A DNA stretch of 64,000 bases from Vesta saturnalis (lineage: Eukaryota; Arthropoda; Insecta; Coleoptera; Lampyridae): the NCBI GenBank assembly GCA_036346205.1, contig JARFJB010000821.1, positions 6,639,222-6,703,221 on the forward strand, given 5' to 3'. The translations under genes and the position numbers were made by a program. The notes below the pieces were generated by a model. It saw only the letters and a program-made list of their open reading frames with translations, did no database searches and was not told the DNA's origin. Below, piece by piece: positions 45,801 through 56,091 of this stretch (position 1 is the stretch's first letter; every line of letters begins with the position of its first letter).

Positions 45801-48800
45801 AAGATTATTAATCTCTAGAATACCTTGTACCATTTTAAGTTTTGAGAGTTTGACATCGAAAAATTTGGGTGAACCTCTAGATGGTCTTGAATTTTGAGAA
45901 CTTTAGATCTAGATGACCCCGGGTTTGCTATAACTTTTGGCAATCGAGATCCTGAATGATTTTCGAGGTCAAAGTTGATTAATCTCTAGAATACCTTGCA
46001 CCGTTGTAAGTTTTGAGAATTTCATATAAAAAAATTTGAATAAACTTCTAGATGTCCTTGACCCCATTTTAATTTCTGAGAATTTGACACGACCCCGGGT
46101 CCGCTATAATTTTTGTGGAATTTAGGCCTGGAAAGGTTTTCCAGGTTAAAGTTAATTAATCTCTAGAATACCTTTTGACTGAACCTCTAGATGGCCTTGA
46201 GCCAATTTGAAATTCTGAGAATTTAACATCTACAGAACTCCAGTTTCTCTATAATTTGTGGGAATTGAGACTTTGGAAGACTTTTGAGGTTCACACTTAC
46301 ACTTAACCTTCACGCCATTCCTTTGCGGGGTAGGCAAAACAATCCCTGCCTCTTATTTATTTTTCATTCACAATCTTTCTCCATGCTTTCCTATCTCCGC
46401 ATACCTCCCTAGCTTCGGCAAGATTCATACATTGTCTCTGATTTTTTATTTCTAAAACTCCTTATCTTTCTTTCTTTTATCATACATTCTACTACATTCA
46501 GACAAGTTTTTCGCGGCCTACCAAACTCGACCTTACCTCTAACTTCACCCACATATATTTGCTTCGTTAATCTTGCGTTATTCATTTTCTCAATGTTACC
46601 AAACCAACGTAATGTACTACTTTTATATCTATCCATCATCGTCTTTTCCTCGCCACACTCCGTTATTATGCACTCATTCTTTATCGTGCCCTTCTCGTTT
46701 TACCATATGCGCTTCTCAGAAATCTCATACTTAAAGTTCATTCATCTCTAGAATGCCTTGCACCGTTTTAAGTTTTAAGCATTTGCCTTCAATGAAAATT
46801 TGAGTACTCTTCTAGGTGACCTTGACCTCATTCAAAATTCTGAGAATTTGATATCTAAATGAACCTGGGACCACCATATTTTTTGGGAATTGAGACCTGG
46901 AAAGAATTTCCAGGTTAAAGTGCATTAATCTCTAAAATACCTTTTGAGTGAAACCTCTAGATGACCTTGACCCAGTTTTAAAGGATGAGAATTTGCCATC
47001 TAGATCACCCTGGGTCCGCTATAATTTTTGGAAATTAAAATCTTGCAAGATTTTCGAGGTCAGGGTTCATTAATCTCTAGAATACGCTTTAAGTTTTGAG
47101 AATTTGATATCAAAGAGAATTTCCAGATTAAAGTGCATTAATCTCTAGGATACCTTTTGAGTGAAACCTCTAGATGACCTTGACCCAGTTTTAAAGTCTG
47201 AGAATTTGCCATCTAGATCACCCTGGTTCCGCTATAATTGTTGGAAATTAAAATCTTGAAAGATTTTCGAGATCAGGGTTCATTAATCTCTAGAATACGT
47301 TTTAAGTTTTGAGAATTTGATATAAAAAAATTTGAGCAAACTTCTAGATGACCTTGACTCCATTTTAATTTCTGAGCATTTGACATCTAAATGACCCCGA
47401 GTCCGCTATAATGTTTGGGAATTGAGACTTGGAAAGGTGTTCTAGGTTATGGTTCATTAATCTCTAGAATACCTTTTGACTGAACATCTAGATGGTCTTG
47501 AACCAAAACGAAATTTTGAGAATTTGACATCTAGAGAACCCCGATTTCGCTATAATGTTTGGGAATTGAGAAAGATTTCGAGGTTAAAGTTTATTAACCT
47601 CTAGAATGGCTTGCACCGTTTTAATTTTTAAGAATTTGACATCGATGAACATTTGAGTACTCTTCTTGATTACCTTGACCCCATTTAAAATTCTGAGAAT
47701 TTTATATCTAAATGAACCCAGGTCCGCTATATTTTTTGGGAATTGAGACCTGGAAAGATTTTCCAGATTAAAGTGCATTAATCTTTAGAATACCTTTTGA
47801 GTAAACCTCTAGATGATCATGACCTAGTTTTAAATTCTGAGAATTTGACATCTTGAAAGATTTTTGAGGTCAAAGTTCATTAATCTCTAGAATACCTTGC
47901 ACCGTTTTAAGGTTTGAGGATTTGACGTCGAGAAATTGAGCGAACCTCTAGATGACCCCGGGTCCGCCCTAATTTTTGTGAATTGAGACCTTGAAAGATT
48001 TTCGAGACTAATGTCTAAAATACCTTGCCCCGTTTTAAGTTTTAATAGTTCAATATCAAAAAATGTGCGTCAACCTCTAAATGACCTTAACCTCATTCTA
48101 AATTTTGAGAATTTGACATCTAGATGACTCCAACCCACTAAAATTTTTTGGAATTAAGACCTTGAAAGATTTTCGAGGTCAAAGTTCATTAACCTCTAGA
48201 ATACCTTGTACCTTTTTAAGGATTTGAAATATTCTTGAGGTTAAAGTTTATGCACTTCTAGTTTGAAGTTTTGATAGTTCAATATCAAAAAATGTGGGTC
48301 AACCTCTAAATGACCTTAACCTCATTCTAAATTTTGATAATTTGACATCTAGATGACTCCAAACCCACTAAAATTTTTTGGAATTAAGACCTTGAAAGAT
48401 TTTCGAGGTCAAGGTTCATTAACCTCTAGAATACCTTGTACCTTTTTAAGGATTTGAAAGATTCTTGAGGTTAAAGTTTATGCACTTCTAGTTAGCTGCA
48501 GGTTGATAATATTTTGAGGGATAGATCAGGTGACAGAATGAGCTGGTGCCGATAAAGCTATACTATAAGCCAGTACATTGCAAAAAATTCAAAATACACC
48601 AAATCAATTTCTCTGAAAGATGTGAAATGCATGATATATTTGTTGTCTAATATTCTTTGACATTTTTAAATTCTGTTCCGCTGTTCTGTTCTGCTTGAAT
48701 TTATAAATCGTGTCTTGTTCTATATCTTTTATCTTTTTATGTTGCTACATCTAAACTCGCTACACTCTTTCCTCCTATTATCTCCCCTGCTTTTCAAATA

Positions 48801-51290
48801 AGACCCCATAAGATTCTTTGGCAGACTTTTTGTTTCTTACAGTTGTACCCAATTAAGTCGGTTTTACAACATATATGAGTTTTAAAAAAAAATGACACTT
48901 ATTGTTGATCACAATTCAGTCCTTGCCCTAACTAACTCCGGTTAATCTTAAAAAGCGTCTGCTGATAGTACTTTAGTATTTTATAAGTTTTGGTTGGTGT
49001 AAACCGACATTCTGAAAGTAGGTATATCCTGTTGGGTCGCGCAGTTTAAGCAACGTTGTATAATATCGATGATACTTGCATTTGAAACTTCGCCATTGTT
49101 ATTACTTTATAAATCGTGTTAGTTGTCTCGATACTTTAGTTATCTGCAAAATGGGCCTTTTCAAATAACAGATACCCATTGCTGAAATGACAAATGAATT
49201 ACCATATAGTGGAGTTTTCTTCAGTAATCTGATACTTAGCTGTACTTTACTAAACTAGAAAAAAGTTATTTCTGATTTACTGGACAGTGATTACTTCTTT
49301 CGGACTGGCTTAATTAACCTTTTTTGCTGAAAATGCTGTTTCTGATCGAGGAAACATTGATAAATATCTAGAGCGACTATAATATCGCTCACATTTAACC
49401 GAGCTAGTTGGATCTGTGATAACACAATCTGCTTAGCTATCGGGAGGTAATAGGTTCGATCCCCGTTACCGTCTACCTTGGATGAGGTTTTTTTAGGGGT
49501 TTTTCTCATACACATATAGCGGTATGATCACTTCGTATACTCACATCATATACGACTTTTTAGGTGAATGCTGAAGTATCTTCGCACTCAGGGCTCTAAC
49601 TCCATTCCTTCCAATCATATCCTTACTCCCACCATGAATATATACGTAATGTAAATATATATACTGGGAATCCATTGCTATGGCTGAAGGAACATGGAAA
49701 GCTGGAGCAGATGGAAACATGTTGCTTTTCTTTTTCCTTCCTCACATTTCAGTACATCAAAAGTTTATACACATAACTCTACCATATAGAGCCAGGCATT
49801 TTTATATGATTAACTATTATCACTTTTCTTACTGAACTGAAATATCACAATTTCCATTCGTTTTAAAATTTATTTTATAATGTTATAAATATTTTAGGAC
49901 TCAATTCCGGAAGAAAACGATGTAAAAGAACCACTTATTAATGAAAATAGTGTAAAAATTGTAGCTACTTCTCCCACCACTTCCCCCAGAAGACCAACAT
50001 TAAAACGAGTCGATTCATTCATCATGATGAGAACCTGTGGCCCAAATCCTCGCCATTATTTAAAAGATATTAAATTACACAAGAATTCAGTTATGTATCG
50101 AGGTGCTATGTTAAACATACCTAAATATCGATTAAGAGCATCGAGTTGTCCCGATATTTACAGAAACTCCATGATCACTCTTGCACAAGACAATGAAGAG
50201 GTAGGTACTTGTAATATCATTTGTGGATACACATTTCTTTAAAATTGTTAAATATTGTAATTTAAAAGATCAAAAATACACAGCAAAAAATACTACACTG
50301 ATAAAAAATCTGGAACACTGGATTTGTGGCAGGACCTGTACCATACAAAATACACACAGGTATCACACAAAATTAAAAAACAGCGAATGTGTTTCAATGG
50401 TTTAGCTATCACCATTAGCGGTGTTGCTATTGAAATGCGTACGGTGTTTTGTAATTTTGTGTGGTACGTGAGTGTATATTTTTTGGTATACTACTCTGAA
50501 TTAATATCGACATTTTCAGAAATGGTATTCGGGAATTGTGGACATATTAAAAAGTATTGTAGATTTTTCTCTCTTTCTTGAGTTACATTTCCTCGTTTTA
50601 AATGTGTCGACAATACTTTTATACACATGGTTTATAGTTCCGTATTTCTATCTTGCTGAACATCTTACCAGACATGGGTATTCCGAATCTGAAGCATCAC
50701 ATGTTATATCGGTCATTGGAGTTACAAACACAATTGGAATGGTAAATAAACGTTTAAATTGTAATATGATTAAACAAACTTTTTCTTTTTAGATTGGCTT
50801 GGGATGGGCAGGTGATCAACCATGGTTGCATGTTAGTAAAACATACGCTGTATGTCTTATTCTTTGTGGCATTTCTAGTGCAGCAATGATGCTGTTTACA
50901 GACTCATACATATTGTTACTGATTTCTGCTGCTTGCTTTGGTTTATTTTTCTCTAGCAACTATTCGTTTACACCAGCTTTAGTGGTGGATATAATTTCTT
51001 TAGATAAATTTACCAATGCATATGGTTTAATTCTTTTAAGTCAAGGGATTGGTAATTTATTAGGACCTCCAATTGCCGGTATAAAAATACCTATAAATAT
51101 ATCTCCTTTCGTTTATCTAAATTATTATAGGATTTCTGTTTGATTTAACGGGAGTTGGGAACAATCCTTTTGGCAAGCAGGTTTATGGATTGTCGTGGCT
51201 GGAGTACTTTTAATTATAATTCCTTTTACAAAAAATAGAAAACTGTGTGGAAAGCGTCATGATTCTATCAACGATATTGAAACGGTGTAA
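39060..51290 (+). CDS. SLC16-family monocarboxylate transporter, seven coding exons
   Basis: Joined exons are 39060-39877, 39993-40245, 40294-40506, 49898-50200, 50520-50741, 50793-51078 and 51131-51290. All introns are GT-AG and all phases agree. The conceptual protein is about 751 residues, localised to the plasma membrane by family, and would carry monocarboxylates or similar small acids, usually with protons. Residues 80-85 are DGGWGW, the family signature at helix 1. YWFDKKRTLAVGLGACGTGI (about 202-221) is the second signature, in helix 5. Six helices lie in exon 1, a long polar loop of about 270 residues in exons 2-4, and six more in exons 5-7. Substrate and exact subfamily (MCT12/14-like or an insect branch) cannot be told. 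A one-base deletion near 51153 breaks the last helix as written. Confidence 0.9.
39993..40245 (+). CDS. Transporter exon 2 (central loop)
   Basis: The acceptor AG at 39991-39992 restores the phase with a single G. The first residues are ALSTGKRSIKNASSVSSISG, a serine-rich stretch likely to be phosphorylated in the cytosolic loop. It ends SET|GTAAGT at 40246 in phase 0. Intron 1 is 115 nt and intron 2 only 48 nt. Confidence 0.85.
40294..40506 (+). CDS. Transporter exon 3 (central loop)
   Basis: After TAG at 40291-40293 the exon reads VPLEVLEQLSANTRLYNVIL and ends KRK before the donor GTAATT at 40507. It is 71 codons, phase 0 at both ends. It is polar and basic, without hydrophobic segments, as expected for the cytosolic loop. 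Confidence 0.8.
41290..41910 (-). pseudogene. Pogo-like transposase, C-terminal relic
   Basis: On the minus strand QALTIYDMPAIYSNVWDSVA and then TGISRSDNLVFTKKD match the region after the DDE domain of insect pogo transposases. VAPQAQPFVSPEAIRPFPKA and KSSIGTATPDKNERV match their basic tail. Stops and at least one shift are present. It is collinear with the relic at 44300-45135, so both may belong to one old element. Confidence 0.65.
41911..44299. other. Unexplained intron segment, possible insertion
   Basis: This 2.4-kb stretch separates the two halves of a pogo relic and so may be a later insertion. I recognise no domain in it. The part 43330-43760 is richer in G and C and contains no open frame of note. 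Terminal repeats at the two edges were not found. Confidence 0.35.
44300..45135 (-). pseudogene. Pogo-like transposase, central relic
   Basis: The minus strand carries TSKAFRHLAYEYAEQN (45090-45040) and the open stretch 45007-44759 with DDDWFIRYTKSK and ATILARITSCNPEIVKIFPE, the CENP-B-type helix-turn-helix area. Further down, YDLSVEALNYCKANRKLIL (about 44450-44395) fits the part after the second catalytic aspartate of the DDE domain. Many lesions are present. It lies antisense in the transporter intron. Confidence 0.6.
45630..48500. repeat. Diverged satellite array, ~130-185-bp unit
   Basis: About 17 units carry TTCATTAATCTCTAGAATAC, then ACCTCTAGATGACCTTGAC, GAGAATTTGACATCTAGATG, GGTCCGCTATAATTTTTGGG and GAAAGATTTTCGAGGTCAAA. 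Unit starts occur at about 45676, 45809, 45979, 46157, 46743, 46926 and onward to 48420. Two late units (about 48010-48240 and 48250-48490) are close copies, so some expansion is more recent. The array is broken at 46290-46735 by a LINE fragment. It lies within an intron of the transporter gene. Confidence 0.85.
46290..46735 (-). pseudogene. Non-LTR retrotransposon ORF2, C-terminal fragment
   Basis: The minus strand (46639-46409) reads TLRWFGNIEKMNNARLTKQI and then GRPRKTCLNVVE, typical of the end of many insect LINE polymerases (the LRWFGHV and GRPRKTW phrases). It is flanked on both sides by satellite sequence that would be continuous without it, so it inserted into the array as a 5'-truncated copy. 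Confidence 0.75.
48501..49375. other. Intron segment, nothing recognised
   Basis: AT-rich with a pyrimidine-rich stretch at 48660-48800. No repeat unit, coding signal or RNA gene was found. Confidence 0.4.
49376..49650 (+). mobile_element. tRNA-derived SINE-like segment
   Basis: A polymerase III B box, GGTTCGATCCC, lies at 49452-49462, preceded by CGAGCTAGTTGGATCTG (49409), which resembles a degraded A box, and CTATCGGGAGGT. The spacing fits a tRNA head. The following T-rich and AT-rich body (GGTTTTTTTAGGGGTTTTTC) resembles insect SINE bodies. No A tail or target duplication was identified. Confidence 0.45.
49898..50200 (+). CDS. Transporter exon 4 (end of central loop)
   Basis: After TTTTAG the exon reads DSIPEENDVKEPLINENSVK and continues through TSPTTSPRRPTLKRVDSFIM, again serine- and proline-rich, then basic sequence just ahead of helix 7. 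It is 101 codons, phase 0 on both ends, with donor GAG|GTAGGT at 50201. Confidence 0.9.
50290..50475. repeat. Imperfect foldback in intron 4
   Basis: GTACCATACAAAATAC (50336-50351) and GTTTTGTAATTTTGTGTGGTAC (50445-50466) are inverted relatives. The centre is an imperfect palindrome around GTTTCAATGG and GCTATTGAAATGCG. On the minus strand ACACCGTACGCATTTCAATAGC resembles ACACCGAACGCGTTTCAATAGC at 18590, inside the pogo element, so both carry the same small dispersed repeat. Confidence 0.5.
50520..50741 (+). CDS. Transporter exon 5 (helices 7-8)
   Basis: Acceptor TTTTCAG at 50513-50519. It begins KWYSGIVDILKSIVDFSLF and includes the hydrophobic stretch WFIVPYFYLAEHLTRHG, which matches the wording after helix 7 in this family. 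It ends TNTIGM in phase 0 at the donor GTAAAT (50742). It has 74 codons. Confidence 0.9.
50793..51078 (+). CDS. Transporter exon 6 (helices 9-11)
   Basis: Acceptor TTCTTTTTAG ending at 50792. The exon starts IGLGWAGDQPWLHVSKTYAV and ends with SQGIGNLLGPPIAG, the conserved glycine-rich turn before helix 12 in SLC16 members. It leaves one G (phase 1) at the donor GTATAA (51079). Introns 5 and 6 are 51 and 52 nt. Confidence 0.9.
51131..51290 (+). CDS. Transporter exon 7 (helix 12 and tail), frameshifted
   Basis: The acceptor TATTATAG ends at 51130 and the exon starts with GA completing Gly, then FLFDLTG. The frame then changes: WEQSFWQAGLWIVVAG and the tail to DIETV and TAA at 51288-51290 lie one base away. 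One base is missing at about 51153-51154 (GGGAGTTGGG, where the family pattern Gly-Ser-Trp expects an extra A). Read literally, the protein ends at TAA 51211-51213 with helix 12 lost. The conserved sequence after the shift suggests a sequencing or assembly error, or a very recent mutation. Confidence 0.8.
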
Positions 51291-51479
51291 GGAAATTGCG
51301 CAGAAAATAGAAAGCTTTAGTGTGTTAGGAAAAGGTATCTTATCTCGAATAGTACAATTTAATCCATATACGACTTTACGAAATTCAAAATTATTCATTA
51401 TAATGTAAGTATCTTAAATATTCAGTGAAAACAGACTTGTACTTAATTGTTTTTGTCACATTTATCTACGTATAAAGCA

Positions 51480-51492
51480 AATAAATAATAAA
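51480..51492 (+). terminator. Polyadenylation signals of the transporter gene
   Basis: Two AATAAA hexamers overlap nearly end to end (51480-51485 and 51487-51492), about 190 nt after the stop at 51290. TGTTGTTTATCTTCC just downstream could be the GT/T-rich element. This is the best candidate for the transcript end. Confidence 0.55.
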
Positions 51493-52239
51493 GCACATAT
51501 GTTGTTTATCTTCCTGGTAATAATAAATTAGTTATTAAAATTATAGTAGTTATTGAACTGTTAAAATTTTGTTCAATTTGAAAAAGAGTTGTGAAAATTT
51601 CCTCATTATCATTCATAATAAAAATACTTAGCTTTGAATACCATTCAAGGTTAAGTATTTTTATTATGAACAAGAGTTTATCTATTCATTACAACTACTT
51701 CAGATTTTAAGGAAAATCAATCAAATGTTTTATAACACGATCTGCTGCAAAAGTAATACGAATGGTTCTGCAAAATGTTTTTCAAGATGATGTTCAAACA
51801 CATTTCATGTTTTTGAATTAATCTTATTGGGTACACCTGGTTTTGGACATTTTTGATGGTGTCCAAATGGTTTCCTGCCCCCTTGTGGATGACTACTGTA
51901 GTCAAAAAGACAAGGAGTATGCTTTCCTTTTTTGTCTTTCTTATCTTTTTCTTACATAAAACAGTTCCCATGAGTAACGTTTGAAGTGTTTTCGTGTTTA
52001 TTTTCCCTTCATATAAGAAATCATTATCGTAGGTTGACTGTCTAATACATTCAGTTATACTATAGCAACCATGGTGTCTAGATTACTCTCGAAAACGTAC
52101 AACTCTTCCGCCACAAATTCAATATCGAAATGGATTTTACGATGATTGAGAGGGTCAAAGAGGCGCTTAACAAACTTTTGATTCGGTTAGCTCAATAAAG
52201 ATTAACTGAGGTGTGTCAAGTTAGCGTGTTGATTTAAAC
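51493..52239. other. No gene seen downstream of the transporter
   Basis: AT-rich sequence. A short inverted pair, AATAAAAATACTTAG (51617) and CTTGGTTAAG...TTTTTATT-like (AAGTATTTTTATTATGAA at 51653), makes a small hairpin with ATTCATAATAAAAATACTTA on the left. The minus-strand open frame 51717-51971 resembles no known protein. Confidence 0.4.
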
Positions 52240-53855
52240 TTGTGCCTAATTAGGCGCTGATTATGTGCCATTTTGCGCCGTTGAAATTAAATTTTGTGCC
52301 CCAATAGGAAATGCGCTGTTGCGAAAATTCTATGAACACGGCTAACTTTACAGAGCCGAAAATTTTTAGATAAAATCATTATCTTATTCAGTAATTAGGC
52401 GCCGTTAAAATAAAATTTTTCGCCCTTATAGGAAATAAGTTATTTGGAAAATTACAATGACACGGGTAACTTCACAGCCGTGAATTTCTACATAAATCAG
52501 TGTTTTCGTATGCAGTGATTAAGCGCTTTGCGCCACTTAAAAGTTTTGCGCCTTCACAGGAAATAGGTTGTTCCAAAAATTACGTAGACAAGGCTAACTG
52601 TATAATCTTATGAATAAATTAATCTTCTCTTGCGCGATAGTTAGGTACCAATTATGTGCTGATCTGCAGCTTTAACATACAATTTTGTGCCCTTATAGGA
52701 AAGAAGAAGAAAGAATGACACTGACACGTCACAGCCGTGAATTATGCACCATTTTACGCCGTTAAAACAAAATTTTGAATCCTTATGGGAAAGAAGTTAT
52801 TGTAAAATTACATTGACGCACAACCGTGCACTTCCGCATAAATCATTTTTTTCTTATGCAGTAATTATGCGCCGTTTTGCGCTCCCATAGGAAATCAGTT
52901 ATATCGACAACGCTAACTTCATAGCTTTATATATAGAATAATCTTTCCTTACGTCATAATTAGACACCCATTATGTTCCCCGTCAAGTTAAATTTTGCGC
53001 CCCTATAGGAAACAAGTTATTGCAGGAATTACATTAATACGGCTAACTTCACAGCTGTGAACTTCCGCATAAATAATTTCTTTGTGCAGTAATTAGCTGC
53101 CCCATTATGCGCTATTTTGCGCCATTAAAGTAAAATTCTGCGCCTTTATAGGAAAGAAATTGTAAAATTACGTTGTCAGCTAACTTTACAGCCCTGAATT
53201 TTCGCGTAAATCAATTTTTTATGTTGTAATTAGGTGCCAATTATGCACTGTTTTGATTCATTAAAGTAAAACTTTGCCCCCCACAGGAAATAAGTTATTG
53301 CAAGGTTAACTTCATACCCTTAGGAGTAAATTAATATTTTCGTGCATCATAATTCGGGACCTACTATGCCTATTATTGTAAAAATTACATCGATACGGTT
53401 AAGTTCACAACCACCAACTTCAAAACAAATCAGTTTTTTCGTATGTAATAACTAGGTGGCCACCATGCGCTGTATGTGCCTTTTATTATGAAAGCCGATT
53501 TTGTTCAACAGTGGCTTTACAATAGTATTATAATTTAATTTTGTATGTGACTTTGGAAAATAAAAAATAAATTAAAGTAAAATTTTGCGCCCCTATAGGA
53601 AACTAGTTATAACAATTACATTGACACATTCACAGCCGTTACTTGATTCTTACAGGGGCGCAAAACTTAACTTTAACGGCGTCAAAAGGCGCGTAATGTG
53701 TGCCTAATTAACGCGGATGAAAAAATTAGTTTATTCATAAGACTATGAAGTTATCCTTGTCGATGTAATTTTTAAAATAACTTGTTTCTATCGGGGTGCA
53801 AAATTAAGCTTAACGGCTTAACGAACCATAATTGGTGCCTAATTATGGCGCACGA
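52240..53855. repeat. Diverged tandem array with orientation flip
   Basis: Units of roughly 120-150 bp carry TTTTGCGCC, then (T/C)TATAGGAAATAAGTTATT, AAAATTAC(A/G)TTGACACGG, CTAACTTCACAGCCGTGAA and ATAAATCA. TAGGAAA-type cores lie at about 52307, 52427, 52558, 52693, 52888, 53007, 53148, 53283 and 53596. From about 53645 to 53855 the same words appear reverse complemented (GGGGCGCAAAAC, AGTTATCC). The array is old and has no coding capacity. Confidence 0.75.
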
Positions 53856-53944
53856 AAACAGCAAATGCAAATATCTTAGAAACTGTTAAAGTTATATCTG
53901 AAAAACGTCAAGGTTTCGTGTTTTAATAAAAAATCCAATTTACT

Positions 53945-54004
53945 CCATTGGCGTAGAAATTAGGGATTAAAAGGTTGCACTACCCCTTGCATTCTACGCC
54001 ACTG
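53945..54004. repeat. Tiny inverted-repeat remnant with hAT-like ends
   Basis: CATTGGCGTAGAA at the left and, reverse complemented, CAGTGGCGTAGAA at the right enclose only about 35 bp. CAGTGGCG is a frequent hAT terminus. No 8-bp target duplication is visible, so this may be a deletion remnant of a small hAT element. Confidence 0.35.
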
Positions 54005-54487
54005 TACATAATAAAAATGTATTAATAAGCTAAAACCAATGTACTTTATATCTCTACTAGCCGATCCTGCACGGCGGTGCCCGTGACGAATACAATACCC
54101 GTGGATTAACCCACTTTGAAACTTGATTAAAAGTCAGCACTAAGCTACATATATATTTTTATTAATTTGATCAAATATAAAACATGGCGGATATCGTGAG
54201 TGTTTTACTATGCTAAAAAAATTTTTTTTTTGGAAAATAGGAAATGTTGTTTATTTATTTATTAACTTTTTTGATCTAAAACTATCTTCGCATTATTGCC
54301 TTTCTAATGAAACCTAGCCGTACCCGATGCGTGTTGCTACTTCGAAAGATTATGAGAGCACTTGGGGGCCGATATTTAAAAAAATGTATGCTAGAAACCT
54401 TCGGGGGAGTGTACTTAATATCATCCCAAAGTTTCATGTCGATCGGATGGATGGTTTCAAAGGGACATAGGTAGAAACATTTTTTGT
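54005..54487. other. No gene seen
   Basis: The stretch contains CTAGCCGATCCTGCACGG near 54057, a phrase resembling the start of dispersed repeats in many animal genomes, but its class is not clear to me. Nothing coding is present. Confidence 0.4.
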
Positions 54488-54488
54488 G

Positions 54489-54580
<92 letters not shown>
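54488..54580. repeat. (TA)n microsatellite
   Basis: The TA tract is broken once by TGTGT near 54521. It forms the left flank of the long foldback element, whose first base follows at 54581. Tyr-Ile open frames here are artefacts. Confidence 0.95.
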
Positions 54581-54583
<3 letters not shown>

Positions 54584-56056
54584 GGTGTCCAGTTTAAGAT
54601 GAAATGCATGGGGATATTGGAAACCGTTAGAGATACGAAGATGGTTAAATGGAGAAAAAGTTGCGTCATTATATGCCCAAGAAGTAACCATGGTTACATG
54701 TCAAAAAATCCCTTCCATTTACTAGACACAGGGTGATAACTGAAAATATGCGTTTTCTAAAAATCGCTATATCTTGTTTCTTGCAAGAGATACATCCACG
54801 ATTTTTGCAGGATGGGGTAACAGGTAGCGAGGATTTCAAAATGATTTTGAAAAAATCTAGGCCTACTAGATTTTGAGATAATGCACGCAACTTTCGATTT
54901 TCTTATGGACGCCATATTGGATTTTTGCATTTTGAATTCTTCATAAAAATGCTTTTCAACCATATATCATATGTTTATAATCTGCCAATGAGAAAGTGTC
55001 AAATTACACAATTAAATTTATATCAAAGCAACCTTGACATATTATGTATTTTAATTAAATGAAAATTAATCTACAAATTAAACTAACTATTGAGAACAAT
55101 ATTATTGATTATTAACATAAATCATAATAATAAAAGTGACAAAAACAACAAAAATAAAATTTAATATTATACTGAATTTTACTATTAATTAATCAAATGC
55201 TCGAATAAACCTTCATTCTCCTGCAAACACCATCTGCATCGAGTTAGCACTGTATCACAAGAGTTCCTTATCATCTCGCATTTTGAATTCTTCATAAAAA
55301 ATGCTTTTCAACCATATATCAGATGTTTATAATCTGCCAATGAGAAAGTGTCAAATTACACAATTAAATTTATATCAAACTAGGCCTTTGCCAATCAACC
55401 ATCTATTCAATTATTGCAAGAGAATGGAGGTTTATTCGAGCATTTGATTAATTAATAGTAAAATTCAGTATAATATTAAATTTTATTTTTTGTTGTTTTT
55501 TGTCACTTTTATTATTATGATTTATATTAATAATCAATAATATTGTTCTCAATAGTTAGTTTAATTTGTAGATTAATTTTCATTTAATTAAAATACATAA
55601 TATGTCAAGGTTGCTTTGATATAAATTTAATTGTGTAATTTGACACTTTCTCATTGGCAGATTATAAACATATGATATATGGTTGAAAAGCATTTTTATG
55701 AAGAATTCAAAATGCAAAAATCAATATGGCGTCCATAAGAAAATCAAAGTTGCGTGCATTATCTCAAAATCTAGTAGGCCTAGATTTTTTCAAAATCATT
55801 TTGAAATCCTCGCTACCTGTTACCCCCATCCTGCAAAAATCGTGGATGTATCTCTTGCAAGAAACAAGATATAGCGATTTTAGAAAACGCATATTTTCAG
55901 TTATCACCCTGTGTCTAGTAAATGGAAGGATTTTTGACATGTAACCATGGTTACTTCTTGGGCATATAATGACGCAACTTTTCTCCATTTAACCATCTTC
56001 GTATCTCTAACGGTTTCCAATATCCCCATCCATTTCATCTTAAACTGAACACCCTG
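54581..56056. mobile_element. Long foldback DNA element (1476 bp) in a TA tract
   Basis: The arms 54581-55212 and 55425-56056 are inverted copies over about 630 bp at high identity. The ends are CAGGGTGTCCAGTTTAAGAT on the left and its complement on the right (CAGGGTGTTCAGTTTAAGAT). The unpaired centre is about 210 bp and contains a second copy (55279-55380) of the arm segment 54927-55026. TA follows each end, and the outer flanks are (TA)n on both sides. There is no transposase. The short open frames in the arms mirror one another. It is a non-autonomous element of Tc1/mariner type by its ends. Confidence 0.85.

Positions 56057-56091
<35 letters not shown>
56057..56091. repeat. (TA)n spacer between two DNA elements
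   Basis: A 35-bp TA tract with one AA imperfection separates the end of the foldback element (56056) from the start of the mariner-like element (56092). Both elements appear to have used the same TA microsatellite as a target. Confidence 0.9.

Larger units (their letters stand above)
40507..49897 (+). other. Transporter intron 3 (9.4 kb) with nested repeats
   Basis: Donor GTAATT at 40507, acceptor TTTTAG at 49892-49897. Contents, in order, are a pogo C-terminal relic, 2.4 kb without recognisable features, a pogo central relic, a satellite array with a LINE fragment in it, and a SINE-like segment. The other introns are 48-319 nt, so transposons and satellite explain almost all of this intron's size. 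Confidence 0.8.

Noticed and set aside
50223..50519. Open frames at 50223-50405 and 50324-50581 as coding exons
   Set aside because: They lie mainly in intron 4. The real exon begins after TTTTCAG at 50519 in the frame of exon 4.
54669..55988. Paired short proteins in the arms of the foldback element
   Set aside because: They are mirror translations of inverted non-coding arms, contain no domain and overlap one another in several frames.
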